A stretch of 33,716 nt of DNA from Lachnospiraceae bacterium (GTDB lineage: Bacteria > Bacillota > Clostridia > Lachnospirales > Lachnospiraceae): assembly GCA_024691565.1 (NCBI GenBank), contig JAILNN010000014.1, forward strand, positions 1 through 33,716, given 5' to 3'. Made by a program: the position numbers and the translations under genes. This document shows positions 1 through 7,940 of the stretch, piece by piece. A model generated the notes under the pieces. The model had not been told where the DNA came from. It searched no databases and saw only the letters and a list, made by a program, of their open reading frames with translations. How positions within the stretch are numbered: position 1 is the stretch's first letter; the number at the start of each line of letters is the position of its first letter.

Positions 1-805
1 TCTTAGGCAACGCAAATCGGTAAATTGCAATAGTTCTTCTAACTTCTTCTTCAGAAAGGACCGGCATATTCTCCATTGGAGTTCCCTTAACAGGATTCAA
101 AATATTGATAGGCACACTCTGGACATCGAGTTCACTAATAGCAAGCGCCATATCAATTCTATCCTCAAATCTTTCGCCAATTCCAATAATTCCACCACAA
201 CAAATTTCAAGACCAGCCTTCTTCGCTCTAGCAATTGTCTCCTTCTTCTGCTCATAAGTATGAGTCGTGCATACCTCTTTAAAATACCTCTCTGAAGTCT
301 CTAAATTATTATGAATTCTCTCAACTCCAGCATCCTTAAGTTTCTTAAATTGTTCCTCAGAAAGAAGTCCAAAAGAAGTACAAAGATGAACATCAACTTC
401 TGCCTTAATTCTCTTAATTGTTTCACATGCAGAATCCACTTCTTTTTCAGAAAGAGCCTTACCACTCGAAACAATACAGTACCTAGGGATTCCAAGTTCT
501 CCATGTCTCCTTGCATCCTCTAAAATTTCCTCAGTTTTCCTCAAAGGAAACACCTTAACGCTCGCCTTATTCTTGTTACATGTCCCCTGCGAACAAAACT
601 TACAATCCTCAGGACACGCCCCACCTTTACCGCTTATAATGCTACAAAGTTCAAATTTATTTCCTGTAAAATGCTCACGAATTTCATTCGCCGCCTGCGA
701 AAGTTCCTCCAAATCCGCTTCCACAAGAAAAAGGAGCTCTGCCTTAGAAAGAGCCCCACCATTCAAAACCTTATTCTTCAATTCCTCAATAGTATAACCA
801 GCCAT
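1..805 (-). CDS. bioB: Biotin synthase, 3' end cut by window edge
   Basis: Radical-SAM enzyme that inserts sulfur into dethiobiotin to make biotin. The readable part is 268 codons; the C-terminus lies beyond the left edge. The family's radical-SAM cluster motif is visible near residue 64 as CPEDCKFCSQ (CxxxCxxC, the three ligands of the 4Fe-4S cluster). Later stretches fit BioB: CTSFGLL, VERIHNNLETS, CCGGIIGIGE and the SVPINILNP segment. The ATG at 805 is chosen because AAGGAA lies upstream on the minus strand. It is the second gene after bioY, 191 bp downstream, with no clear promoter of its own, so it is probably co-transcribed from the bioY promoter and repressed by biotinyl-AMP-loaded BirA (inferred). 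Identity is near certain. Confidence 0.95.
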   Translation of the reverse strand, partial: MAGYTIEELKNKVLNGGALSKAELLFLVEADLEELSQAANEIREHFTGNKFELCSIISGKGGACPEDCKFCSQGTCNKNKASVKVFPLRKTEEILEDARRHGELGIPRYCIVSSGKALSEKEVDSACETIKRIKAEVDVHLCTSFGLLSEEQFKKLKDAGVERIHNNLETSERYFKEVCTTHTYEQKKETIARAKKAGLEICCGGIIGIGERFEDRIDMALAISELDVQSVPINILNPVKGTPMENMPVLSEEEVRRTIAIYRFALPK

Positions 806-917
806 AGTTATCACAATTCCTTTTCTTCAAATTCAAAGACAATAAATTCCCACCCTAAATCTACTCCCACCTTAAGAGTATTTTCTCACTTAAAAAGTGT
901 TAGATTTACCCACCCAT

Positions 918-1060
918 AAATAAGACTATTGACCAATCTGTCTCAACCTCGAAATCTGTGGAATTAATTCCCAACATCCACTACCTTAAAATAAGATTAT
1001 TGACCAATCTGTCTCAACCTAGTAATCTGTGGAATTAATTGCGCAGCAACCACTACCTTA
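918..1060 (-). repeat. Tandem duplication of the bioY 3' end
   Basis: Two adjacent imperfect copies of about 71 bp, 918-988 and 989-1060, with a handful of mismatches and one 1-bp indel. The right copy is the true end of bioY. Read on the minus strand, the left copy still encodes LIPQISRLRQIGQ and a stop (TAG), against LIPQITRLRQIGQ and TAA in bioY. It is thus a diverged relic of the gene tail lying between bioY and bioB. Confidence 0.9.
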
Positions 1061-1626
1061 ATACAATCAATAACGATAAATGGAAGGAAGCAAGCAGCGA
1101 ACGCAGCCATAAAACTTGTATGCGCAAAAATCATATACCAAAGAGTTCCAATCATATCAACAAGAACCGCTGAAATTACAGCAAAAATCGTATACTTAAT
1201 TCTTGAATAATTCTTTCCACCTGTAAAAGGAGAAATCATCAATGCAACAATTAAAAATGAAAATGTAAATCCACCAAGTGGTCCCATCAAATATCCTATT
1301 CCCGCATTTCCACCAATAAAAACAGGAATTCCAATCGCTCCAATCAAAATCCAAACTCCAATAATTGTTGCTGAATTTGCAATAGGGAACGAAAGAACAA
1401 TAATTGTTATAACAAAGTTAAGCATTGTCAAATGCATTCCATTTGGAAGCGGAATACTAACATACGCACTCACACAGAGAATTGCTGTCATAAGCGCCAT
1501 AATTACAAGATTCTTTGTACTAAAAAGTTTGTCCGTATTTGTATTTGAATTAAGATGAATATCATTTTTTGAATTCTTCTCAGCATCCTTTTTAATATTG
1601 TTTACTGTACTACTAATTTCACTCAT
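997..1626 (-). CDS. bioY: BioY, substrate-binding S component of biotin ECF transporter
   Basis: Membrane protein of 209 residues that captures biotin and works with an ECF energising module encoded elsewhere. The first ~36 residues are hydrophilic (longer than usual for BioY). They are followed by about six hydrophobic segments. BioY family signatures are visible: an IPLPNGMHLTMLNF stretch at the first helices, GIPVFIGGNAGIGYLMGPLGGF in the middle (the Gly-rich biotin-site region), and a C-terminal IDCIKVVVAAQL helix. AAAGGAAAGAGGAAA precedes the ATG. The gene heads the bioY-bioB unit and is preceded by a promoter/BirA-type operator. The 3' end is duplicated just downstream (see the repeat at 918-1060). 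Confidence 0.9.
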   Translation of the reverse strand: MSEISSTVNNIKKDAEKNSKNDIHLNSNTNTDKLFSTKNLVIMALMTAILCVSAYVSIPLPNGMHLTMLNFVITIIVLSFPIANSATIIGVWILIGAIGIPVFIGGNAGIGYLMGPLGGFTFSFLIVALMISPFTGGKNYSRIKYTIFAVISAVLVDMIGTLWYMIFAHTSFMAAFAACFLPFIVIDCIKVVVAAQLIPQITRLRQIGQ

Positions 1627-1655
1627 AGTAATTTCCTCTTTCCTTTGTTTTTTAC

Positions 1656-1718
1656 GTCGGGATTACTTGATTTTACCCTACTCCGCCGTAGTAAAATCCT
1701 AAAATCCTTATTTCCGAC
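1656..1718 (-). promoter_or_regulatory. Long imperfect hairpin at the 5' end of the bioY mRNA
   Basis: Outer arms GTCGG (1656-1660) and CCGAC (1714-1718) enclose inner arms GATTTTA/TAAAATC (1669-1675, 1692-1698) and CTAC/GTAG (1678-1681, 1688-1691) around a 6-nt loop. The outer arm begins within a base or two of the start site predicted from the -10 box, so the transcript would start with this structure. No U-run follows, so it is not a simple terminator. Function is unknown. Confidence 0.55.
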
Positions 1719-1725
1719 ACACAAG

Positions 1726-1754
1726 ATAATAAAGCATCCCCCTCTTTTTGTCAA
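1726..1754 (-). promoter_or_regulatory. bioY-bioB promoter
   Basis: On the minus strand, TTGACA (1749-1754) is separated by 17 bp from TATTAT (1726-1731), a near-consensus sigma-A promoter about 100 bp upstream of the bioY ATG. The -35 box lies inside the left arm of the BirA-type operator. Confidence 0.85.
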
Positions 1755-1778
1755 CCTTAATTTTAGAAAGGTTGACAA
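1748..1778. promoter_or_regulatory. BirA-type biotin operator
   Basis: Perfect inverted repeat TTGTCAACC-N13-GGTTGACAA; the symmetry extends two bases further inward on each side. Arm sequence and 13-bp spacing match the known Firmicutes BirA box (TTGTTAACC-N13-GGTTAACAA type). It covers the -35 hexamer of the bioY promoter, the geometry expected for repression when biotin is plentiful. Confidence 0.85.
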
Positions 1779-1853
1779 CTACCTAATCCCCACATTTCCT
1801 AATAAAAACCACCTTCCCCAAAAGGTTGACAACCACCTAATCCCCCACATTCC
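1767..1853. repeat. Direct repeat carrying a second BirA half-site
   Basis: AAAGGTTGACAACTACCTAA and the following CCCCACATT (1767 onward) recur 54 bp later from 1821 with a few differences. Each copy carries GGTTGACAA, one half of the operator. The partner half 13 bp from the second copy (1802-1810) matches at only about 5 of 9 positions. CCCACATT recurs at about 1790, 1845, 1860 and 1872. The rest of the 1627-2037 gap holds only promoters. Confidence 0.7.
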
Positions 1854-1914
1854 CTCTCCCCACATTTTATCCCCACATTTTTTCATTACAAATAGTGCAT
1901 TTTCCTTAAAAAAG

Positions 1915-1923
1915 TGATATAAT
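1915..1923 (+). promoter_or_regulatory. Probable extended -10 promoter of the REC-EAL gene
   Basis: TGATATAAT is an exact extended -10 element (TGnTATAAT) 115 bp upstream of the ATG at 2038. No good -35 box is seen at the right distance. Confidence 0.5.
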
Positions 1924-2037
1924 CTAATCAATTATTGTCGAAACCACTAAAAACCTGTAATCAACGCCTAAAATATAGGCCCGAATATATAATGAAAAAT
2001 GAATACTTGAAAAAGATAGGGACGGAGGAATATTCGA

Positions 2038-3732
2038 ATGGAAAAACGCTTGCATTATAATAACGAAATATTACATACCATTTTAATAGTTGACGACGAA
2101 TTGATAAATCGGGAGATTCTAGGCGCTATGTTAGAGGATGACTATAATCTTCTATTTGCAGAAAATGGCGAGGTCGCCATGGAGATACTAAACTCAGGGA
2201 CGAACCGAGTATCAATGGTTTTAACAGACCTCATGATGCCAAAACTAAATGGCTTTGAATTAATTCAGGAAATCAAAGCAAATCCACGTCTAGCGCCTAT
2301 TCCAATAATGGTTCTTACTTCAGAAAAGGATGCCGAAGTAAAAAGCATCGATATGGGTGCCGTCGACTTCATACAAAAACCATATGATGCGCCTGAAATC
2401 ATCAGAAGTCGAATCAAGCGAATGATTGAACTTTCCGATGACCGCAGCATCATCCGTTCGACTGAACGAGATCAGCTAACAAATCTTTTAACGAAAAATT
2501 TCTTCTTTGAGTACTGCTCAATTATGGAAAAATTTCATCCAGAAAGAAGCATGGACGCAATAATAATAGACATCGACCACTACCATCTCATGAACGAGAT
2601 TTATGGTCGTTCCTTCGGTGACTCACTTCTAAAGAAAATTGCTGACATCATAAAGCACTTCTCAAATGATAATGAGGGAATTGCCGGACGCGGCGAAAAT
2701 GCAACCTTTTATATGTATTTGAATCATCAAGAGGATTACAACGATTTCATAAAAATCCTCAACAAAAAATTGACTGATGAGTTCAACTCAAATCACGTCC
2801 ATATCCGTATGGGTATCAATTTGAAGAAAGGTGAAAATGCCGACATAACAAGTCTTTTCACAGGTGCACGTCTTGCAAACGACACAATAATCGGCCAGTT
2901 CCATAAATCAATTGCCTACTTCGATGAAAACCTTCAGGAAAAGGCCTTCTTCCAAGAACGCCTAATTCATGATATAAACACAGCAATCGAAGAAAAGCAA
3001 TTTATTCCATATTTCCAACCAAAATATAGCATACAAGGCGACAAAAATGTTCTAAGTGGTTGTGAAGCATTAATCAGATGGAATCACCCAGAACTGGGTA
3101 TGATTTCACCAAATTCCTTCATAAATCTCTTCGAATCAAATGGCCTAATTCAAATGGTTGACACCTTCATATGGAACGAAGTTGCAAAACAAATAAAACA
3201 CTGGAAAGAAACCCTAGGAATGTCAATTCCAATATCTGTCAACGTTTCAAGAATTGACTTTTTTGACCCAGGGCTCTCAGATAAACTGATAAAACTAATT
3301 GAAGAACATGGACTATCCTTCGATGATATCCACCTAGAAATAACAGAGTCGGCTTATGTCGAGCATCCAGAAACAATAATTCAAATAATAGAAAACTTAA
3401 GAAGTAAGGGATTTGTAATCGAAATGGATGATTTCGGAACTGGGTATTCCTCACTCGGCGTACTCTCCTCAATCCCAATCGACATCCTAAAAATCGATAT
3501 GAAATTTATACGCTCAATGCATGACAACGAAAAGAATCGTCGAATGGTCGAAATCATTATGGACATCGCAAAAATGCTAAATGTCCCAGTCATCGCAGAA
3601 GGTGTTGAAACCCAAAATCAGTATTCAGACTTAAAGGGTCTCGGCTGCGAAATGATACAAGGGTACTACTTCTCAAGACCAGTACCAAGCGAAGAATTTG
3701 AACAGATTCTCAAAGAAAAAATGTATGTATAA
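2038..3732 (+). CDS. Response regulator REC-GGDEF(degenerate)-EAL, c-di-GMP phosphodiesterase
   Basis: Cytosolic 564-residue protein. REC domain (about 15-130) has the acidic pair D19/D20, phospho-acceptor D64 in LTDLMMPKLNG, T94 and K114. A GGDEF-like domain (about 140-295) has lost its signature: the position reads RGENATF, so cyclase activity is not expected. The EAL domain (about 310-560) keeps every catalytic or metal residue I can place: E343 (EALIRW), N402, E434 (LEITES), D464/D465 (MDDFGTG), K485, E521 (AEGVET) and Q541. It should hydrolyse c-di-GMP when REC is phosphorylated (inferred). GGAGG lies 9 bp before the ATG. It is monocistronic, closed by a strong terminator. No cognate histidine kinase is adjacent, but an HPt protein is encoded at 7510-7845. 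Confidence 0.9.
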   Translation: MEKRLHYNNEILHTILIVDDELINREILGAMLEDDYNLLFAENGEVAMEILNSGTNRVSMVLTDLMMPKLNGFELIQEIKANPRLAPIPIMVLTSEKDAEVKSIDMGAVDFIQKPYDAPEIIRSRIKRMIELSDDRSIIRSTERDQLTNLLTKNFFFEYCSIMEKFHPERSMDAIIIDIDHYHLMNEIYGRSFGDSLLKKIADIIKHFSNDNEGIAGRGENATFYMYLNHQEDYNDFIKILNKKLTDEFNSNHVHIRMGINLKKGENADITSLFTGARLANDTIIGQFHKSIAYFDENLQEKAFFQERLIHDINTAIEEKQFIPYFQPKYSIQGDKNVLSGCEALIRWNHPELGMISPNSFINLFESNGLIQMVDTFIWNEVAKQIKHWKETLGMSIPISVNVSRIDFFDPGLSDKLIKLIEEHGLSFDDIHLEITESAYVEHPETIIQIIENLRSKGFVIEMDDFGTGYSSLGVLSSIPIDILKIDMKFIRSMHDNEKNRRMVEIIMDIAKMLNVPVIAEGVETQNQYSDLKGLGCEMIQGYYFSRPVPSEEFEQILKEKMYV

Positions 3733-3762
3733 AAAAGCAAGGCCCGTAGGCCTTGTTTTTTT
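3731..3762. terminator. Bidirectional rho-independent terminator
   Basis: CAAGGCC, 4-nt loop, GGCCTTG (3738-3755), flanked by an A-run on the left and a T-run on the right. It can terminate the REC-EAL gene on the plus strand and the convergent secreted-protein gene (stop at 3800) on the minus strand. Confidence 0.9.
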
Positions 3763-3799
3763 ACTTCTTTTTTAGATTCAACAATTTAGTTTTATTCTT

Positions 3800-6700
3800 T
3801 TAGTTTTTAACCTTACAGATATTGCTCCACTTTCCGTAGGTAACATCTCCATCGCTTTCCTTGTAAGCTCTTACACGTACATAGTAATCTGTATCCGCCT
3901 TAACATACTTTTTTATTCTAGTTTTATGTTTTTTGCCGTCATTGATAGTTTTACTGATTTTTGTTGAAAAAGATTCATATTCAGAATACTGCACTTGATA
4001 ACCATCAGCTTTTGCAACCTTTATCCACATAATATCGAATTCATGTTTTTTAATTCTTTTGACTGATTTAATCTTTACTTTTTTCAGTTTTGAACGTCTT
4101 GGATGAATTGTATTAGGGTCTACAGTAGTTGCAGGAGTTACATTTTCAACCTGAGTAGCCGGCGCCTGGGTAACCGATGCCTGACCTATTAGAGCCTGGG
4201 TTAATGCAGTATCATTTGATGCAGCATCAGTTGGTGTTGTATCAGTTGGTGTTATATCAGCTGTTGGAACCTCAGGTACTGTAATCTTACCTGTCGATTC
4301 TTCAGGTGCCTCAGGATTAAGCTTAGGAATACTTATTGCTATTGTCTGAGCTTTAAATAAAGAATTAGCAAACATAGCTGTATATACTATCTCACCCATC
4401 TCATCTAATGTAGCTAGTGCAGTAACCTCACTGATGGTGTTTACCGTCTCCGTCACCTCATGTTCTGAACAATCTTCATCGCAATTCAAACAAGTTACCG
4501 TAGCAGTGCAGGTATCATAAGAATCACTCCACTTATAACTTGGTTTTCCATATTCATGTCCTGTAGCAGGGATAATCCAAGAACCCTTCTCAATCTCTTT
4601 TTCTCCATCTGCATCAGCATAATATCTACCGCAGTCTTTGCAATAATAATATTCTGTGTTTCCTGCCTCCGTACAGGTAGCTGCATTAGCCTCTACTTTT
4701 GTGAGACCACTTTGGTGGGCGCATTCAGAACGTTTGATACTTACATAAATTGAATCTGATGTGTAATTATTGACATCTTGTCCTGTGTAGACAGCCGTTC
4801 CTGTTACTGCTTCTCCTACTGGAAGTTCCAATGAAGCTGTATCATCTGACCACTTCCAATCCCCTTCCAATATATCTGTCTCACCTACTGTCTTACAAAC
4901 ATAATCCACTTCATATTCTGTATCCGGTGCTGATGGTTCATCAAATATATCCGCCTTTGTAATTGTGATAGATCCACTACCAACTTCGCAACCATCGATT
5001 AGTATTATATTATCGCAAACAACCTCTGCATAATAATATACATTCTCAATAGTTCCCACTTCCGTAAGGGTTGGTGCCTCAGTATCACCAGCCTCTTGAT
5101 AATTTTCATCATCCAACTCGTTCTTTGTACTGTAATATATTTTAACATAGTTAAGTGGAAACTCTGTAGTTTCTATAATTTCATCCTCTGTACTAGGTTC
5201 ATCTATCTCACTCGTTCTTAAAATAATAGCCTCATAAGGGTCTATGTATTGACAACTCTCTAGGCTAACATTTAGGCCATGCCCATTACCATCATAAGTA
5301 CCATTGTAATCTGTAACCTTAAGTTCTGCATATGCCGCTAAAATAGATACTTCACATAGTTTTATTTCTAAATCATTGTAATTCTTGTTATCAGAAATAC
5401 GCATATAAACACAGTAATTGCCTCTATCTGTCCTTTGAGGAATTTCTTCACTATAAACCAAATCTTCCGGGATTACATCCTCAGAACATTTATCAACATA
5501 TTCTGTCGCAAACTCAAACTGCATATTCCAAAAATCTTCCTTAAGAGCATCTATATTATCTTCATTAATTAGGGCTTGTGACTGACCATTATATATTAAA
5601 CTCGAGTTAAGGCTCAAGCATTCTTTTATAGCCTCAATGCTATCTGGATCAAAATCAATTTTATTAATATCCACACTAACTTGACCATTATAATACAAAT
5701 TGTCATGTTCAAAATAATAATATACTGTCGTGTCTACAACATCAGTAAAACTTGGAACTTCTGTCGTACCAAGATCTTTATAATTACTGCTATCTATATA
5801 TTGATCACTGTAATATAAAGTACCTTCTTTACTCAGTACTTCTTCTATTATTTCTATACTTGCATCATCACTATCAAGAAGGTGATATATAGCTGAATCT
5901 ACTTCCAATTGGTGGCTATATCCATCATAAGCAACATCTATATTTAGATCATCAGTCGAGGTCTTACAGTCAAGTTTCGCTTTCTCGATAACCTTACTTC
6001 CCAAATATACAGGATCCATACCTTCGCAATAAGAATTTCCCTCTATCATATACCATAGATGATACAAGCCTGCATCGGTGACTTCTGGTACAGATTCACT
6101 CCAGCTAAGTTCAGATAAGTCTATAGAATCCAAGCTTTCGCCCTCATTAGTCCCCTTATAATATGCATATTTAATAGTTGGAAGCATTTCATCATCCAAC
6201 ACAACACTATCCAACTCTCCCTCTTCAAGCAATTCCTGTGGCTCAGTGTCATAGATTAGGTCATCTTCCACTATTTCCGGCTCATAATCAAAGGTGTAAT
6301 CTTCATCATATGCTCTTTTTTTAATAATTACAGGACAATATAAGTCAAATCCACCAATAGCTTCATAGTTATCGGTATCTTCAGGTATAAAGTCAACCCA
6401 AACTAATTCACCGTTTTGAATAACGTCTTCAGTAATCGGATCATCTATACCTATACCATAAATATTTTGTAACATCTCCTCATCCCAACAAAATTTTCCA
6501 TTAATTTTTTCACCTGAAAAACAGTTAGTTAATTCTAAAGTAGGCACCTCAATATCAGACAATTTTTGTCCTGCTTTAATACAAATAACATCATCGAACG
6601 ATGGTGGTGTAGATTCACAAATCATTGGATTATATTTAGAAATCCCCTCATAGATTTCGTAAGCTGAAAATGTGTAAGTAAGATCTGATTCATCAATTAT

Positions 6701-7360
6701 AAAATTATTTTTACTGCTTTCGGACGGAGTAAATATAGCAGTATAAATCGCATCATCATCACCTATTTTGGGTATCATATCAGGATTTTTCCAACTCCAT
6801 TTCCCAGGAACATCAGGTGTGCTATAAATATAAAGTTCAAAATTTTTTAAAGACTTACCATAATATAAATTTTCAGGATCATGAACATAAATACTTGGTT
6901 CATCCGGTATTTCATAAGCTTTTTCTATGGTAAATTTTTTTTCAAGGACCACGCCTCCCCAAACCATGCAGGCATAATAATCACCAGCATTATATGGTGA
7001 TTCTCCCAACATATTTTTTTCAGAGTCTAAAAAGAATACTTCAGGCTTTCCTTCAAGTCCAGAAACCTCCTCTTCAGGATAACCTTCTACTGTTGCTTCA
7101 ACAGGATCTCCACTGTATTCCAGGTTATCTGAGTATATATTTGTAACACTAATTCCGACCCTTATAACATTCTCTGAATCATTAGAATATATGGCTTCAA
7201 TATATTCACCATCTTCGCTTAAAGCATAAGTCCATGCATCGACTGCCTCCGCAGCTTCAGCCATGGAATATGGAGATTGGACCACTTGGATTATCAGTGC
7301 TAGTATTAAGAAAAATACTATATGTCCCTTTCTTGATTGTGTTAAGATTCTTTTTTTCAT
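3800..7360 (-). CDS. Large acidic secreted protein with YDG-like repeats and C-terminal Fn3-like domain
   Basis: 1186 residues. A signal peptide is clear: basic MKKRILTQSRKGH, hydrophobic core IVFFLILALIIQVV, then an AEA-type cleavage region near 36-39. The long body is rich in Asp, Glu and Tyr and contains spaced motifs such as YNGQSQAL, YDGYSHQL and YDGNGHGL, resembling small YDG/Big-type surface modules. About residues 878-965 hold a Cys/His cluster (CxH, CKDCG, CLNCDEDC) seen in clostridial surface proteins. A Thr/Pro linker (about 1017-1083) leads to an Fn3-like C-terminus (about 1090-1186: GYQVQYS, YYVRVRAYK, YGKWSNI). No LPxTG, SLH or choline-binding signal is visible. Likely exported to the cell surface or medium; ligand unknown. 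AAGGAGG lies 6 bp before the ATG. Confidence 0.8.
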   Translation of the reverse strand: MKKRILTQSRKGHIVFFLILALIIQVVQSPYSMAEAAEAVDAWTYALSEDGEYIEAIYSNDSENVIRVGISVTNIYSDNLEYSGDPVEATVEGYPEEEVSGLEGKPEVFFLDSEKNMLGESPYNAGDYYACMVWGGVVLEKKFTIEKAYEIPDEPSIYVHDPENLYYGKSLKNFELYIYSTPDVPGKWSWKNPDMIPKIGDDDAIYTAIFTPSESSKNNFIIDESDLTYTFSAYEIYEGISKYNPMICESTPPSFDDVICIKAGQKLSDIEVPTLELTNCFSGEKINGKFCWDEEMLQNIYGIGIDDPITEDVIQNGELVWVDFIPEDTDNYEAIGGFDLYCPVIIKKRAYDEDYTFDYEPEIVEDDLIYDTEPQELLEEGELDSVVLDDEMLPTIKYAYYKGTNEGESLDSIDLSELSWSESVPEVTDAGLYHLWYMIEGNSYCEGMDPVYLGSKVIEKAKLDCKTSTDDLNIDVAYDGYSHQLEVDSAIYHLLDSDDASIEIIEEVLSKEGTLYYSDQYIDSSNYKDLGTTEVPSFTDVVDTTVYYYFEHDNLYYNGQVSVDINKIDFDPDSIEAIKECLSLNSSLIYNGQSQALINEDNIDALKEDFWNMQFEFATEYVDKCSEDVIPEDLVYSEEIPQRTDRGNYCVYMRISDNKNYNDLEIKLCEVSILAAYAELKVTDYNGTYDGNGHGLNVSLESCQYIDPYEAIILRTSEIDEPSTEDEIIETTEFPLNYVKIYYSTKNELDDENYQEAGDTEAPTLTEVGTIENVYYYAEVVCDNIILIDGCEVGSGSITITKADIFDEPSAPDTEYEVDYVCKTVGETDILEGDWKWSDDTASLELPVGEAVTGTAVYTGQDVNNYTSDSIYVSIKRSECAHQSGLTKVEANAATCTEAGNTEYYYCKDCGRYYADADGEKEIEKGSWIIPATGHEYGKPSYKWSDSYDTCTATVTCLNCDEDCSEHEVTETVNTISEVTALATLDEMGEIVYTAMFANSLFKAQTIAISIPKLNPEAPEESTGKITVPEVPTADITPTDTTPTDAASNDTALTQALIGQASVTQAPATQVENVTPATTVDPNTIHPRRSKLKKVKIKSVKRIKKHEFDIMWIKVAKADGYQVQYSEYESFSTKISKTINDGKKHKTRIKKYVKADTDYYVRVRAYKESDGDVTYGKWSNICKVKN

Positions 7361-7416
7361 TTTTTCCTCCTTCTTCTTGTAAAAATAAATAGTTAATATG
7401 GTCTACAACCAGCTAT

Positions 7417-7445
7417 AGTATACTCCTTTATTTAATTTGAATCAA
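7417..7445 (-). promoter_or_regulatory. Promoter of the acidic secreted-protein gene
   Basis: On the minus strand, TTGATT (7440-7445), 17 bp, TATACT (7417-7422), about 57 bp upstream of the ATG at 7360. It separates this gene from the HPt gene upstream. Confidence 0.65.
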
Positions 7446-7509
7446 TGCGCCATTAATTACAAAGACATTGCACGAATTTTTGCATAGCTTTCTGCAACAA
7501 AACTTATTT

Positions 7510-7845
7510 CTACTTCATCTCCATAAATTTCTCATATTCAGCTTCAAGTTTCTCCAAATATGTGGAATAATCCACCTCTTCCTTCGCCCTAAGTAACTCA
7601 GTCATTTCAGAAATAGGCTCAGAAAGCGGAGTTAAAGCTAGATTTGAAAGAGCTCCCTTAAGACCATGAGCACACTCAAATGCCTTATCATAATCCTTCG
7701 CATTAATCGCCTCTTTTAACTCCAGAAACCCCTTATTATCAACGGTTCCAACAAGCATCAAATACAAATTTTCCTTACCTGCACACCTTTTCACACCAGT
7801 ATCAACATCCGCTCCAAATTCTCTCAAACTCTCAATTGTAATCAT
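7510..7845 (-). CDS. Stand-alone HPt phosphotransfer protein
   Basis: 111-residue single-domain protein. The HPt signature is at residues 59-69, AHGLKGALSNL, with H60 as the phosphorylatable histidine and the usual K63/G64. The rest is predicted four-helix-bundle sequence. It should shuttle phosphate between receiver domains and a hybrid kinase; the only receiver in this window is in the REC-EAL protein 3.8 kb away, and a link between them is inference. GGAGG precedes the ATG by 7 bp, and a strong promoter lies 44 bp upstream, so it is expressed on its own. Confidence 0.88.
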   Translation of the reverse strand: MITIESLREFGADVDTGVKRCAGKENLYLMLVGTVDNKGFLELKEAINAKDYDKAFECAHGLKGALSNLALTPLSEPISEMTELLRAKEEVDYSTYLEKLEAEYEKFMEMK

Positions 7846-7888
7846 AGCAATCCTCCATTGTATAAATTTTCACGTCATAGCTAAATTA

Positions 7889-7916
7889 ATTATATCATCG
7901 AGAACCAAAATGTCAA
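7889..7916 (-). promoter_or_regulatory. HPt gene promoter
   Basis: On the minus strand, TTGACA (7911-7916), 16 bp, TATAAT (7889-7894) with a TG one base upstream of the -10. Both hexamers are perfect consensus. It lies directly after the trpC/F stop. Confidence 0.85.
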
Positions 7917-7940
7917 AAATAATAATAATCCAAATAAATC

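Noticed and set aside
888..900. CACTTAAAAAGTG palindrome as a bioY terminator
   Set aside because: Five-bp arms, AT-rich, no T-run; bioY-bioB more likely one transcript.
3788..3812. AAAACTAAA repeat at the end of the acidic surface gene as another tail duplication
   Set aside because: Only 9 bp in AT-rich sequence and out of frame; could be chance.
7450..7500. Inverted TTGCA/TGCAA elements after the HPt gene as a terminator
   Set aside because: Stem only 5 bp and no proper T-run.
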